Source: an uncultured Prevotella sp.
GTDB taxonomy: Bacteria > Bacteroidota > Bacteroidia > Bacteroidales > Bacteroidaceae
Direction of reading: 5' to 3'
Assembly: GCA_937922435.1 (NCBI GenBank)
Contig: CAKZVT010000011.1
Coordinates: 1 to 64,000 of the forward strand
Length of the DNA stretch: 64,000 bases
Both the position numbers and the translations under genes were made by a program. Under the pieces are notes generated by a model that had not been told where the DNA came from, searched no databases, and saw only the letters and a program-made list of their open reading frames with translations. Shown here in pieces: positions 6,031 through 14,588 of the stretch (within the stretch, counting starts at the first letter, position 1; every line of letters starts with the position of its first letter).

Positions 6031-8366
6031 GGGTTAGGCTGTTATTTGTATTATCGTTGCTGTTCATGTTGCCGGGCATGCCGGCCAGTGCGCAGGATTT
6101 CAACCAGCTGACAGACCAGGACGACTTTACCGGCTCGAATACGAACCGCACATCGCGGCGCGATTCGCTCCAGCAAGGCAATAAGGAAATCCCCAAGGGG
6201 CTGAAGGTGTGGACTGTTGACGAGCGTTTCGGCGAGCGCATAGCCGCCGAACCTGACACCATGCCCCACATGTACATGAACTCCATATTCACAGAGGGGC
6301 TGCGCGGCGAATACAGCACGCTGGGCAACCTTGGTTCGCCGCGCATCAACCGCATATTCATAGACCGCGGAGAGCAGCAGCAGTTCATGTTCACCCAGCC
6401 TTATGATTACTTCATAACGCCAGTAGACCAGTTTCATTTTACAAACACGCTGTCGCCTATTACCAACATATCTTATAATACGTGTGGCAATAGGACGAAT
6501 GGTGAAGACCATTTCAAGGCCCTGTTCGGTGTCAACGCAGGCAAGCGGCTTGGCGTAGGTTTCAAGTTTGATTATTTGTACGGGCGAGGATACTTCCAGA
6601 ACCAGAGTACGTCGCATTTCAATTATTCGATGTACGGCTCGTATCTTGGAGAGCGTTACCAGGCTCACTTGTTGTTGTCGACCAACCACGAGAAGGTTAC
6701 CGAGAACGGCGGTATTACCGACGACCAGTACATCACGCATCCTGAAACGTTTGAGGACAACTTCCGCAATGACGAAATTCCAACGGTGCTTCAGCAGAAC
6801 TGGAATCGTAACGACAACCAGCATGTGTTTTTCTCCCACAGGTACAGCTTTGGTTTCCGACGCAAGGTGAAGATGACCGAAGACGAAATCAAGGCCAAGA
6901 AGTTCGCCATGGAGTCGCAAAAAGAGAATGCGGCCAAGAAGGCCAAGGAGGAGGCCATGAAGAAAGCGAAGAAGGAAGGGCGCGAGTTTGACGAAGAGGA
7001 ATTTGACGAGCAGAAGACCTTTGCCGGGCGGCCTGACGATGCCGTAATCGCAGGAAACGAACCTGCCGATACCGTTAAGGTTGCGAGCGGAAGGATATCG
7101 GTTGACAAGGCGGCTGCCGACAGTCTGCTGGCCGTTTCGGCCAGTCAGGACACTGTTGTGGTTGGTGACACTACCTGGATGAAGGATGAATATGTGCCGG
7201 TTACGAGCTTCATACATACATTGAAGTTTGACAATTACAAGCGCATATATCAGGCTTACGATACCCCCGAGGGCTATTACGCCAACACGTTCCCTGTTAA
7301 CGAGAAGCTGCCGGGCGACTCAATATACGACCGCACGACGCATTATTCTCTGAAAAACACCTTCGCCGTGGCCTTGCTCGAAGGTTTCAACAAGTGGGCG
7401 AAGGCCGGGTTGAGGGCTTTTGTAACGTCAGACTTGAGGCATTTCACGCTGCCTGACTCTGTGGGAGGCCGCATGTCGTACAACGAGCACAACCTTAGCG
7501 TGGGCGGACAGCTGCTCAAGGCGCAGGGCAAGACGTTGCATTACGACGTCACGGGAGAGTTCTGGCTATTGGGTGAGGATGCCGGACAACTGAAGATTGA
7601 CGGCAAGGCCGACCTTAACTTCCGTCTGTTTAAGGACACGGTTACACTCGCCGCCAACGCGTATTTCCACAGACTGAACCCTACGTTCTATTACCGTCAT
7701 TACCATTCAAAGCATTTTTGGTGGGATAATGACGGCCTTTCACAGGAGATGCGCACGCATATTGAAGGGGCGTTCTCGCTAAAACGCACGCGGACAAGGC
7801 TGCGCGTGGCGTATGACAACTTGCAGAATTATACGTATTTTGCACAGCGTTACAATATTACCGAAGACTTTGGGCGTAGCGGTAATACCGTTTCCGTGCG
7901 GCAAAGTGGCAAGAACATAAGTCTTCTTACATTGCAGCTGGCGCAGGATTTCCGTCTCGGACCGCTCAATTTGCAGAATGTGATAACCTATCAGAAGTCG
8001 AGTGACGAGGACGTATTGCCCGTGCCGATGTTAAATGTGTACACAAACTTGTTCTTTCATTTCAAGGTTGCCAAGGTATTGACTATTGATTTGGGTGCCG
8101 ATGCGCGCTTCTTCACCAAGTATAAGGCACTCGACTACAGTCCGGCCATTGGCCAGTTCACAGTTCAGGACAACGGGGCGGCCAATGTGGAGGTAGGCAA
8201 TTACCCCATAGTCAACGCCTATGCCAACATGCACTTGAAACATACGCGCTTCTTTGTGATGATGAGTCACGTAAACGCCAGCAGCGGTGACAGCTTCCTT
8301 GTGCCGCATTATCCCATCAATGGAAGGATATTCCGCTTTGGCGTGTCATGGAACTTCTTTAATTGA
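6027..8366 (+). CDS. putative outer-membrane porin (Porin_10-like)
   Basis: A 779-residue protein. The start at 6027 gives a signal peptide (LLFVLSLLFMLPGMPASAQ) and an ATGA overlap with the gene before. The region after it (HMYMNSIFTEGLRGEYSTLG, then GSPRINRIFIDR, then FTNTLSPITNISYNTCG) and the many amphipathic strands up to a C-terminal FRFGVSWNFFN match the Bacteroidetes putative porin family (Porin_10). The terminal Phe/Asn strand is typical of outer-membrane barrels. Residues about 285-330 are a Lys/Ala/Glu-rich charged insertion that cannot be a membrane strand and probably forms an extramembrane helix. Substrate unknown. Confidence 0.8.
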   Translation: MRVRLLFVLSLLFMLPGMPASAQDFNQLTDQDDFTGSNTNRTSRRDSLQQGNKEIPKGLKVWTVDERFGERIAAEPDTMPHMYMNSIFTEGLRGEYSTLGNLGSPRINRIFIDRGEQQQFMFTQPYDYFITPVDQFHFTNTLSPITNISYNTCGNRTNGEDHFKALFGVNAGKRLGVGFKFDYLYGRGYFQNQSTSHFNYSMYGSYLGERYQAHLLLSTNHEKVTENGGITDDQYITHPETFEDNFRNDEIPTVLQQNWNRNDNQHVFFSHRYSFGFRRKVKMTEDEIKAKKFAMESQKENAAKKAKEEAMKKAKKEGREFDEEEFDEQKTFAGRPDDAVIAGNEPADTVKVASGRISVDKAAADSLLAVSASQDTVVVGDTTWMKDEYVPVTSFIHTLKFDNYKRIYQAYDTPEGYYANTFPVNEKLPGDSIYDRTTHYSLKNTFAVALLEGFNKWAKAGLRAFVTSDLRHFTLPDSVGGRMSYNEHNLSVGGQLLKAQGKTLHYDVTGEFWLLGEDAGQLKIDGKADLNFRLFKDTVTLAANAYFHRLNPTFYYRHYHSKHFWWDNDGLSQEMRTHIEGAFSLKRTRTRLRVAYDNLQNYTYFAQRYNITEDFGRSGNTVSVRQSGKNISLLTLQLAQDFRLGPLNLQNVITYQKSSDEDVLPVPMLNVYTNLFFHFKVAKVLTIDLGADARFFTKYKALDYSPAIGQFTVQDNGAANVEVGNYPIVNAYANMHLKHTRFFVMMSHVNASSGDSFLVPHYPINGRIFRFGVSWNFFN

Positions 8367-8380
8367 TAATTGTTGTTTTA

Positions 8381-8412
8381 TTGGCTTATTACAATTGTTT
8401 TTTGTAACTTTG
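8381..8412 (+). promoter_or_regulatory. promoter of the aminotransferase gene
   Basis: TTG (8381-8383), 21-base spacer, TAACTTTG (8405-8412), 32 bases before the ATG at 8445. The match to the Bacteroidetes consensus is good. Confidence 0.65.
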
Positions 8413-8444
8413 CCGCCGTTTGAAATAATAAAAAGACAATAAAC

Positions 8445-9650
8445 ATGCCCCAGATATCAGTCCGCGGATTGGAAATGCCGGAGTCGCCGATACGCAAACT
8501 TGCGCCTTTGGCTGCTGCGGCGAAGAAGCGCGGAATAAAGGTTTACCATCTTAACATAGGCCAGCCCGACCTGCCTACGCCGCAGGTTGCGCTCGACGCC
8601 ATACGCAACATTGACCGCACAATACTTGAATACTCGCCGTCGCAGGGATATTTGAGCTATAGGGAGAAACTGGTATCGTATTACAAGAAGTACGACATCA
8701 ATGTAACGGCAGACGACATAATCATTACCTGCGGTGGCAGCGAGGCCGTGCTGTTCGCCTTCATGTCGTGCCTCAACCCTGGCGACGAGATTATCGTACC
8801 CGAACCGGCCTACGCAAACTACATGGCTTTTGCCATATCGGCAGGCGCTAAAATCCGTACCATCGCCACAACAATCGAGGAAGGCTTTTCATTGCCTAAG
8901 GTTGAGAAGTTTGAGGAACTGATAAACGAGCGCACGCGCGCCATACTTATATGTAATCCGAACAACCCTACAGGCTACCTTTACACGCGGCGCGAGATGC
9001 ACCAGATACGTGACCTCGTGAAGAAATACGACCTTTACCTGTTCTCCGACGAGGTTTACCGTGAGTATATCTATACCGGCTCGCCTTACATTAGCGCCTG
9101 CCATCTTGAGGGAATAGAGCAGAACGTTGTGCTCATCGACTCCGTCAGCAAGCGTTACAGCGAGTGTGGAATACGCATCGGCGCGCTCATCACTAAGAAT
9201 GAGGAGGTGCGCCGCGCCGTGATGAAGTTCTGCCAGGCGCGCCTCTCGCCGCCGCTCATCGGGCAGATAGCAGCCGAGGCTTCGCTCGACGCGCCCGAAG
9301 AGTATTACCGTAACGTGTACGACGAGTATGTGGAACGCCGCAAATGCCTCATCGACGGACTTAACCGAATACCGGGAGTGTATTCGCCAATCCCTATGGG
9401 AGCGTTCTATACAGTGGCGAAGCTGCCTGTTGATGACAGCGAGAAGTTCTGCCGATGGTGCCTTGAAGAGTTTAATTATGAAGGAGAGACGGTAATGATG
9501 GCTCCGGCTTCAGGCTTTTATACCACTCCCGGGGCAGGGCGCAACCAGGTGAGAATAGCATACGTGTTGAAGAAAGAAGACCTTGTGAGGGCGTTGTTCG
9601 TGCTGCGCAAGGCTCTTGAGACTTATCCGGGGAGGGTGGACGAAGAATGA
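8445..9650 (+). CDS. PLP-dependent class I/II aminotransferase
   Basis: A 401-residue fold-type I aminotransferase, the usual length. Visible motifs are IGQPDLPTP near residue 38, CGGSEAVLFA (residues 96-105, phosphate-binding turn), NPNNPTGYLY (171-180), SDEVYREYIY (201-210) and SVSKRYSECGIRIG with the PLP Lys at 236, plus a C-terminal RIAYVL that normally binds the substrate carboxylate. It transfers an amino group between an amino acid and a 2-oxo acid in the cytoplasm; aspartate-type specificity is likely but not provable from sequence. Its stop overlaps the start of the downstream permease by ATGA, an odd partner functionally. Confidence 0.88.
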   Translation: MPQISVRGLEMPESPIRKLAPLAAAAKKRGIKVYHLNIGQPDLPTPQVALDAIRNIDRTILEYSPSQGYLSYREKLVSYYKKYDINVTADDIIITCGGSEAVLFAFMSCLNPGDEIIVPEPAYANYMAFAISAGAKIRTIATTIEEGFSLPKVEKFEELINERTRAILICNPNNPTGYLYTRREMHQIRDLVKKYDLYLFSDEVYREYIYTGSPYISACHLEGIEQNVVLIDSVSKRYSECGIRIGALITKNEEVRRAVMKFCQARLSPPLIGQIAAEASLDAPEEYYRNVYDEYVERRKCLIDGLNRIPGVYSPIPMGAFYTVAKLPVDDSEKFCRWCLEEFNYEGETVMMAPASGFYTTPGAGRNQVRIAYVLKKEDLVRALFVLRKALETYPGRVDEE

Positions 9651-10894
9651 ATTTGCCCTTATTCATAGCAAGACGCATCTATTCAGCAAAAGATGCGAGG
9701 CAGAAAGTAGGTCGTCCTGCAATGCGCATTGCCACCGCAGGAGTAGCTATAGGATTAGCTGTAATGCTTGTTTCGGTAAGCGTTGTTTTCGGATTCAAGC
9801 ACACTATACGCGACAAGGTTGTAGGTTTTGGCAGCCATATAACCGTCGCCAATTTCATGTCTTTGCATGGGAAAGATACCCGTCCGATTTGTGTTGACGA
9901 CAGTATGATGGCTGTATTACGCTCTGTTGACGGTGTGAAGCATGTGCAAAGGTATGCGTTCAAGCAGGGAATATTGAAGACCGACAGCGATTTTCTTGGC
10001 GTAGCGTTCAAGGGAATAGCGGCTGAATACGATACGACGTTCATACATGACAACCTTGTTAGTGGTTCAATTCCAGCGTTCAGCGACTCTGTCGGCCGCA
10101 ACAAAATCCTTGTATCGAAAATAATGGCCGACAAGTTGAGGCTGGATGCTGGCGACAAGGTTTTTGCTTATTTTATAGACGGTGACGGAGTGCGCGTTCG
10201 TCGTTTTACAGTTTCCGGCATTTACCAGACCAACCTTTCCAAGTTTGACGAAGCGGTCTGTTTCGCCGACCTTTATACTACTGTCCGTTTGAACGGCTGG
10301 GATACAGGTCAGGTAGACGGAGCGGAGCTTACCGTGACCGATTTTGACAATATCGACGCTGTTGAAGAGGTGCTGGTTAAGAAGGTTAACCGCACGACCG
10401 ACCGTTATGGAGAAACTTATTCGTCGGAAACTGTGCAGGAGTCTAATCCGCAAATATTCACTTGGCTCGACCTGCTCGACCTTAACGTGTGGATTATCCT
10501 TGCGCTGATGCTTTGCGTGGCAGGTTTCACCATGATTTCAGGTCTGCTCATAATAATACTCGAACGCACGGCTATGATAGGTGTGCTGAAGGCTCTTGGT
10601 GCCCGCAACGGCACTGTGCGTAAGACGTTCTTATGGTTTGCCGTGTTCATAATAGGCAAGGGTATGTTAATCGGGAACATCGTCGGCCTCGGCCTTGTAT
10701 TGTTGCAGAAGCTGACGGGTGTAGTCAAACTCGATGCCGCGACGTATTATGTAGACATCGTTCCTGTAGAGTTCAACCTCTTGGCAATATTGTTGCTCAA
10801 TGCGGCAACGCTCATTGTAAGCGTGTTTGTGCTCATCGCTCCGAGCTTCCTTGCGTCAAGGGTGCATCCGGCAAGGTCGATGAGATACGAATAA
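9647..10894 (+). CDS. LolC/LolE-type ABC transporter permease
   Basis: A 415-residue inner-membrane protein with one transmembrane helix near residues 28-50, a large periplasmic domain (about 50-275) and three helices at the C-terminus (about 280-310, 325-350, 375-405), the FtsX/MacB architecture. The N-terminus LPLFIARRIYSAKDARQKVG resembles lipoprotein-releasing permeases of Bacteroidetes, which probably move lipoproteins from the inner membrane to the outer membrane carrier. ATGA overlap with the aminotransferase. The partner ATPase (LolD-like) is not in this window. Ends in a long hairpin shared with the convergent nitroreductase gene. Confidence 0.82.
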   Translation: MNLPLFIARRIYSAKDARQKVGRPAMRIATAGVAIGLAVMLVSVSVVFGFKHTIRDKVVGFGSHITVANFMSLHGKDTRPICVDDSMMAVLRSVDGVKHVQRYAFKQGILKTDSDFLGVAFKGIAAEYDTTFIHDNLVSGSIPAFSDSVGRNKILVSKIMADKLRLDAGDKVFAYFIDGDGVRVRRFTVSGIYQTNLSKFDEAVCFADLYTTVRLNGWDTGQVDGAELTVTDFDNIDAVEEVLVKKVNRTTDRYGETYSSETVQESNPQIFTWLDLLDLNVWIILALMLCVAGFTMISGLLIIILERTAMIGVLKALGARNGTVRKTFLWFAVFIIGKGMLIGNIVGLGLVLLQKLTGVVKLDAATYYVDIVPVEFNLLAILLLNAATLIVSVFVLIAPSFLASRVHPARSMRYE

Positions 10895-10992
10895 AAAGTG
10901 AAAAGGTGAAAGGGTGAAATGGTGAAAAAACAATATCTGTCAAATTAAGGCATTTGTTTTTCACCATTTCATCCTTTCACCTTTTCACTTTT
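10894..10992. terminator. 36-base-arm bidirectional hairpin with GTGAAAG repeats
   Basis: Arms 10894-10929 and 10957-10992 are complementary over 36 positions with a single G-T wobble; the loop is 27 bases. The arm is built from short repeats (GTGAAAAG, GTGAAAG, GTGAAAT, GTGAAA). The right arm runs into the stop codon of the nitroreductase gene and the left arm begins at the permease stop, so it separates two convergent genes and would end in T runs in both directions. Confidence 0.75.
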
Positions 10993-11623
10993 AGTACCCT
11001 ACTGGCATATAAACCAGTGGCATGATGCTTTCCTTTATACCGAGGAACTTTTGCATGTCCTTTGGCGCTTCGCCTGCATAGCAGCATACTGTTGCCAGCC
11101 CGTTGGCTGCGCAGTATAGGTAGACGTTCTGCATCACCGCGCCTACGTTGAGGCCGCTTATTCCCATGTTGCCGCCTGTAAGCCCCGTATCTGATGCTAT
11201 TACGAGTACAACCGGAGCTGTGGCAATGAATTTGTTGCGGTCAGCAGCCGCCTTGCGCAGGTCGCCGCTGCCAATTTTCACCAACTTGTTAGCCGCCGCG
11301 TCATACCTGAACGTGCCGTCGGCCTTGCCCACGTAGATGGTTACGTCCTGGCGGTTCATGGCCGATGGTGCGGTACGCTTGCCGTCTTTGCGGTTTACGC
11401 CGTCGGCCGCCCATAGCAGGTCGGCCAGTGTCTGGTCTGACAGAGTGGTGTCGCTGAACGTGCGCGTGGAGCGCCGGTCTTGCAGGGCTTTTGTCAGACT
11501 GCCTGCCACATTGCTTTGAGTGGGTTGGGGTAGGGCTGTTTCCTGTGCGCTGGCTGTTCCGCATAAGGCGGTCAGTCCGAACATTGTGGCGCAGGCCGCG
11601 ATAATGATTTTGTTCTTTTTCAT
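10991..11623 (-). CDS. exported nitroreductase-family protein
   Basis: A 210-residue protein. The start at 11623 gives a signal peptide (MKKNKIIIAACATMFGLTAL, cleavage after ...TASA); a longer reading to 11686 would include the promoter. The mature part has the nitroreductase landmarks: RRSTRTFSD (FMN phosphate contacts), a TAPSAMNRQDV segment, and NVGAVMQNVYLYCAANGLATVCC. These are FMN-dependent NAD(P)H oxidoreductases, normally cytoplasmic; an exported copy is unusual because nicotinamide cofactors are scarce outside the cytoplasm. Short for the family (usual 180-220). Single gene with its own promoter. Confidence 0.82.
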   Translation of the reverse strand: MKKNKIIIAACATMFGLTALCGTASAQETALPQPTQSNVAGSLTKALQDRRSTRTFSDTTLSDQTLADLLWAADGVNRKDGKRTAPSAMNRQDVTIYVGKADGTFRYDAAANKLVKIGSGDLRKAAADRNKFIATAPVVLVIASDTGLTGGNMGISGLNVGAVMQNVYLYCAANGLATVCCYAGEAPKDMQKFLGIKESIMPLVYMPVGY

Positions 11624-11656
11624 GTCATTGTTGTTTTGAATTGTCAGTATATATTG

Positions 11657-11686
11657 CAAATCTATCATAAAACTGCCATAAAACAA
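11657..11686 (-). promoter_or_regulatory. promoter of the exported nitroreductase
   Basis: On the minus strand TTG (rc of 11684-11686), 19-base spacer, TAGATTTG (rc of 11657-11664). It lies about 34 bases before the chosen start at 11623 and supports that start over the longer reading. Confidence 0.75.
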
Positions 11687-11792
11687 AAGAATACCTGTTG
11701 TTTTTTCGTTTTGTTATGCTTTGGTGGTTAAAGTTTATTAATTCAGTTGGTGTAGCTTAGCCCATTATGGTAGTATAGCTGCAGATGTAAAT

Positions 11793-11877
11793 GCAAGATG
11801 CGGTCTTTCGCAGTGTGAAAGGTTGCCTTTCATGCTGCAAAAGGCGGCCTTTTGTACTGCGTTTAGCCATGTTTTGT
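11793..11877. repeat. 22-base-period palindromic array, 4 units
   Basis: Units at 11793-11811, 11815-11833, 11837-11855 (GCAAAAGGCGGCCTTTTGT) and 11859-11877, exactly 22 bases apart. It lies in the 470-base divergent spacer 11624-12093 between the nitroreductase and the CoA-disulfide reductase genes. Apart from the array and the nitroreductase promoter I see nothing in that spacer; I could not find a clean promoter for the downstream plus-strand gene. Confidence 0.8.
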
Positions 11878-12093
11878 AATGTCATTTGTATGCGCTTGAT
11901 ATCCAGAGGTTTGCGTTGTTGTGGCCGTTGGCTGCTGATAGTGGCGTGACAGGCTGTCGACAAAATGTGTGAAATCGTTAATTTATTGAAATTCTACACT
12001 CTGGCGGTTATGAAAATTTCGTTTTTAACAGATAAAACGTTTATTTTGTAAGGCGAAGAAGCATTGATTCTAACCAACAAACACGATTGTCAC

Positions 12094-14538
12094 ATGAAGA
12101 TATTGATAGTAGGAGGCGTTGCCGGTGGAGCTACAGCGGCGGCGCGCATACGCCGCAACACGGAGGATGCGGAAATCATATTGTTTGAGAAAGGCGCGTA
12201 CATATCATACGCCAATTGCGGCCTGCCTTACTATATTGGCGGCGTAATCAGCGAGCGTGACCGGCTGTTCGTGCAGACGCCGGAGGCTTTTGGCCGGCGT
12301 TTCAACATCGACGTGCGCGTAAACCAGGAGGTTACGGCCATCGACTTGGCCGGGAAGGCTGTAACGGTGCGCACTGCAGACGGCCGCGAGTACACCGAAA
12401 CTTACGACAAGCTGCTGTTGTCGCCGGGTGCGTCCCCCATGCGTCCGCCGTTGCCAGGCATCGATACTAAGGGCATATTCACCCTGCGCAATGTGGCTGA
12501 TACCGATGCCATAAAAGCTTATGTAAAGGAACGCGGCGTGAGTAGGGCGGTAATTGTGGGCGGAGGCTTTATCGGTCTTGAGATGGCCGAGAACCTTGTA
12601 CACGCCGGGGCGAGGGTGTCGGTGGTGGAGATGGCCGACCAGGTGATGGGGCCTATCGACTATTCAATGGCTGCGTTCGTACACGACCACCTGTTGCAGA
12701 AGGGCGTAGGGCTGTACCTCGGGCAAGCTGTAGAGTCGTTTGCCGGGGCTGACGGCGGTGTGGAAGTAAGGATGAAGTCGGGCATCCGCTTGAATACCGA
12801 CATCGTAATCCTTTCTATCGGCGTGCGTGCCGAGACCAAGCTGGCGCAGGAGGCTGGGCTCAAGCTTGGCGAGATGCGTGGCATATACGTGGACGAATAC
12901 CTACAGACATCAGACAAGGACGTGTACGCCGTGGGCGATGCCATCGAGTTTCCACATCCTGTTACGGGCAAGCCGTGGCTCAACTTCCTTGCAGGGCCTG
13001 CCAACAGACAGGCACGCATCGTGGCCGACAACATGGTGTTTGGCAACAAAGTGAAATACGAGGGTGCCATCGGTACGTCCATCGCCAAGGTGTTCGACCT
13101 TACCGTGGCATCTACCGGCCTGCCTGTTAAGCGGCTCAAGCAGATGGGCATACCTGCGCTTTCGGCTACAATCCACCCGTCTTCACATGCAGGCTATTAT
13201 CCGGGAGCGGTGCAGATGTCTGTCAAAATAGCCTTCTCGCCCGTAGACGGACGGCTATACGGTGCGCAAATCGTAGGCGGTGAGGGTGTTGACAAGCGCA
13301 TCGACGAATACGCAATGGTAATAAAGAACGGCGGTACGGTTCACGACCTTACGCGCATAGAGCACGCCTACGCCCCTCCGTTCTCGTCGGCCAAAGACCC
13401 CGTAGCCATTTCGGGCTATGTGGCAGGTAACATCCTGTCGGGCAAGATGCAGCCGCTATATTGGCGCGAGCTTAAGGATGCCGACAAAGAAAAGGTGACT
13501 TTGGTCGATGTCCGCACGCCTGACGAGTTCGCTCTCGGTGCTATTGACGGCGCGGTGAACATACCTCTTGATGACATGCGCCAGCGAATGGACGAGATAC
13601 CGAGGGGCAAGCCCGTTTGGGTTTACTGTGGGGTAGGGCTTCGCGGATATCTTGCGTCAAACATATTGAAGGACAACGGCTACGCCGAAGTGCGCAACCT
13701 TGTAGGCGGATTGAAGACTTACAAGGCTGCTACCACCATAGTTCCTCTTCCCGACGGTGGTGGCGATGATGCGCGGTCGTCTATTGCTGCCTGCGTAAAG
13801 GCGGATACAGGCAGTGCAGACGCAGTGAATATAGACGCTTGCGGACTGCAATGCCCCGGCCCGATAGTTAAATTGAAGAAGGCAATGGAGGATGTGCCGT
13901 CAGGCGGACGGTTGTGCGTCAAGGCCACAGACCCGGGTTTTCCGCGTGATGCCGAGGCATGGTGCAAGATTACCGGCAACTCGTTTGTGTCGTCCGAGAG
14001 TGCAGGCGGCGTGTACACCGTAGTCATAGGGAAGGGCGGCGGAAGCAATGCCGCACCGGTGCAGGCGGCCAAGGGCAAGACATTCATAATGTTCAGCGAC
14101 GACCTTGACAAGGCTCTCGCCACATTCGTGCTGGCCAACGGCGCGGCGGCTACAGGCGAGAAGGTCACGATATTTTTTACATTTTGGGGGCTTAACGTAA
14201 TCAAGAAGGAGTGCAAGCCACGGGTGGAGAAAGACCTTTTCGGCAAGATGTTCGGCTTCATGCTGCCTGGCAGTTCGCGCAAGTTGAAGCTGTCGAAGAT
14301 GAATATGTGCGGCGTTGGAGCGCGTATGATGCGCAACCTGATGAAGCGCAAAGGGGTAAGCTCACTCGAAGAGCTGCGCAGCCAGGCCATGGAAGCAGGT
14401 GTGGAGTTTATCGCCTGCCAGATGTCAATGGACGTGATGGGAGTAAAGCGTGAGGAACTGCTTGACTGTGTAAGCGTTGGCGGAGTGGCTACTTACATGG
14501 AACGTGCCGACAATGCCAACGTAAATCTCTTCATCTGA
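12094..14538 (+). CDS. CoA-disulfide reductase / rhodanese / TusA / DsrE multidomain protein
   Basis: An 814-residue cytoplasmic flavoprotein; the start at 12094 begins directly at the first FAD strand. Domains in order: pyridine-nucleotide disulfide oxidoreductase, about 1-450 (GGVAGG near the start, ISYANCGLPYYIGG with the single active Cys42 of CoA-disulfide reductases, AVIVGGGFIGLE for NAD(P)H, YAVGDAIE for FAD); rhodanese, about 455-550, with CGVGLR holding its Cys; TusA, about 580-650, with CGLQCPGPIVKLKKA; DsrE/DsrF-like, about 660-814. All four act on persulfide sulfur, so the protein probably reduces CoA disulfides or persulfides and relays sulfane sulfur. Single gene. The fusion is known in several phyla. 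Confidence 0.88.
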   Translation: MKILIVGGVAGGATAAARIRRNTEDAEIILFEKGAYISYANCGLPYYIGGVISERDRLFVQTPEAFGRRFNIDVRVNQEVTAIDLAGKAVTVRTADGREYTETYDKLLLSPGASPMRPPLPGIDTKGIFTLRNVADTDAIKAYVKERGVSRAVIVGGGFIGLEMAENLVHAGARVSVVEMADQVMGPIDYSMAAFVHDHLLQKGVGLYLGQAVESFAGADGGVEVRMKSGIRLNTDIVILSIGVRAETKLAQEAGLKLGEMRGIYVDEYLQTSDKDVYAVGDAIEFPHPVTGKPWLNFLAGPANRQARIVADNMVFGNKVKYEGAIGTSIAKVFDLTVASTGLPVKRLKQMGIPALSATIHPSSHAGYYPGAVQMSVKIAFSPVDGRLYGAQIVGGEGVDKRIDEYAMVIKNGGTVHDLTRIEHAYAPPFSSAKDPVAISGYVAGNILSGKMQPLYWRELKDADKEKVTLVDVRTPDEFALGAIDGAVNIPLDDMRQRMDEIPRGKPVWVYCGVGLRGYLASNILKDNGYAEVRNLVGGLKTYKAATTIVPLPDGGGDDARSSIAACVKADTGSADAVNIDACGLQCPGPIVKLKKAMEDVPSGGRLCVKATDPGFPRDAEAWCKITGNSFVSSESAGGVYTVVIGKGGGSNAAPVQAAKGKTFIMFSDDLDKALATFVLANGAAATGEKVTIFFTFWGLNVIKKECKPRVEKDLFGKMFGFMLPGSSRKLKLSKMNMCGVGARMMRNLMKRKGVSSLEELRSQAMEAGVEFIACQMSMDVMGVKREELLDCVSVGGVATYMERADNANVNLFI

Positions 14539-14560
14539 CGTTTGTCATAGTTGCATGATA

Positions 14561-14588
14561 AAGGGGCAGGCATCAGTGCCTGCCCCTT
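14561..14588. terminator. hairpin at convergent gene ends
   Basis: AAGGGGCAGGCA, TCAG loop, TGCCTGCCCCTT: a perfect 12-pair stem with no strong U tract. Its right arm overlaps the final codons and stop of the permease gene (14573), so one structure probably ends both convergent transcripts. Confidence 0.65.

Noticed and set aside
6051..7217. Long minus-strand frame (388 codons) opposite the porin gene
   Set aside because: Antisense shadow of a gene with a clear family match; the composition is His/Arg/Val-rich, as expected of shadows in this base composition.
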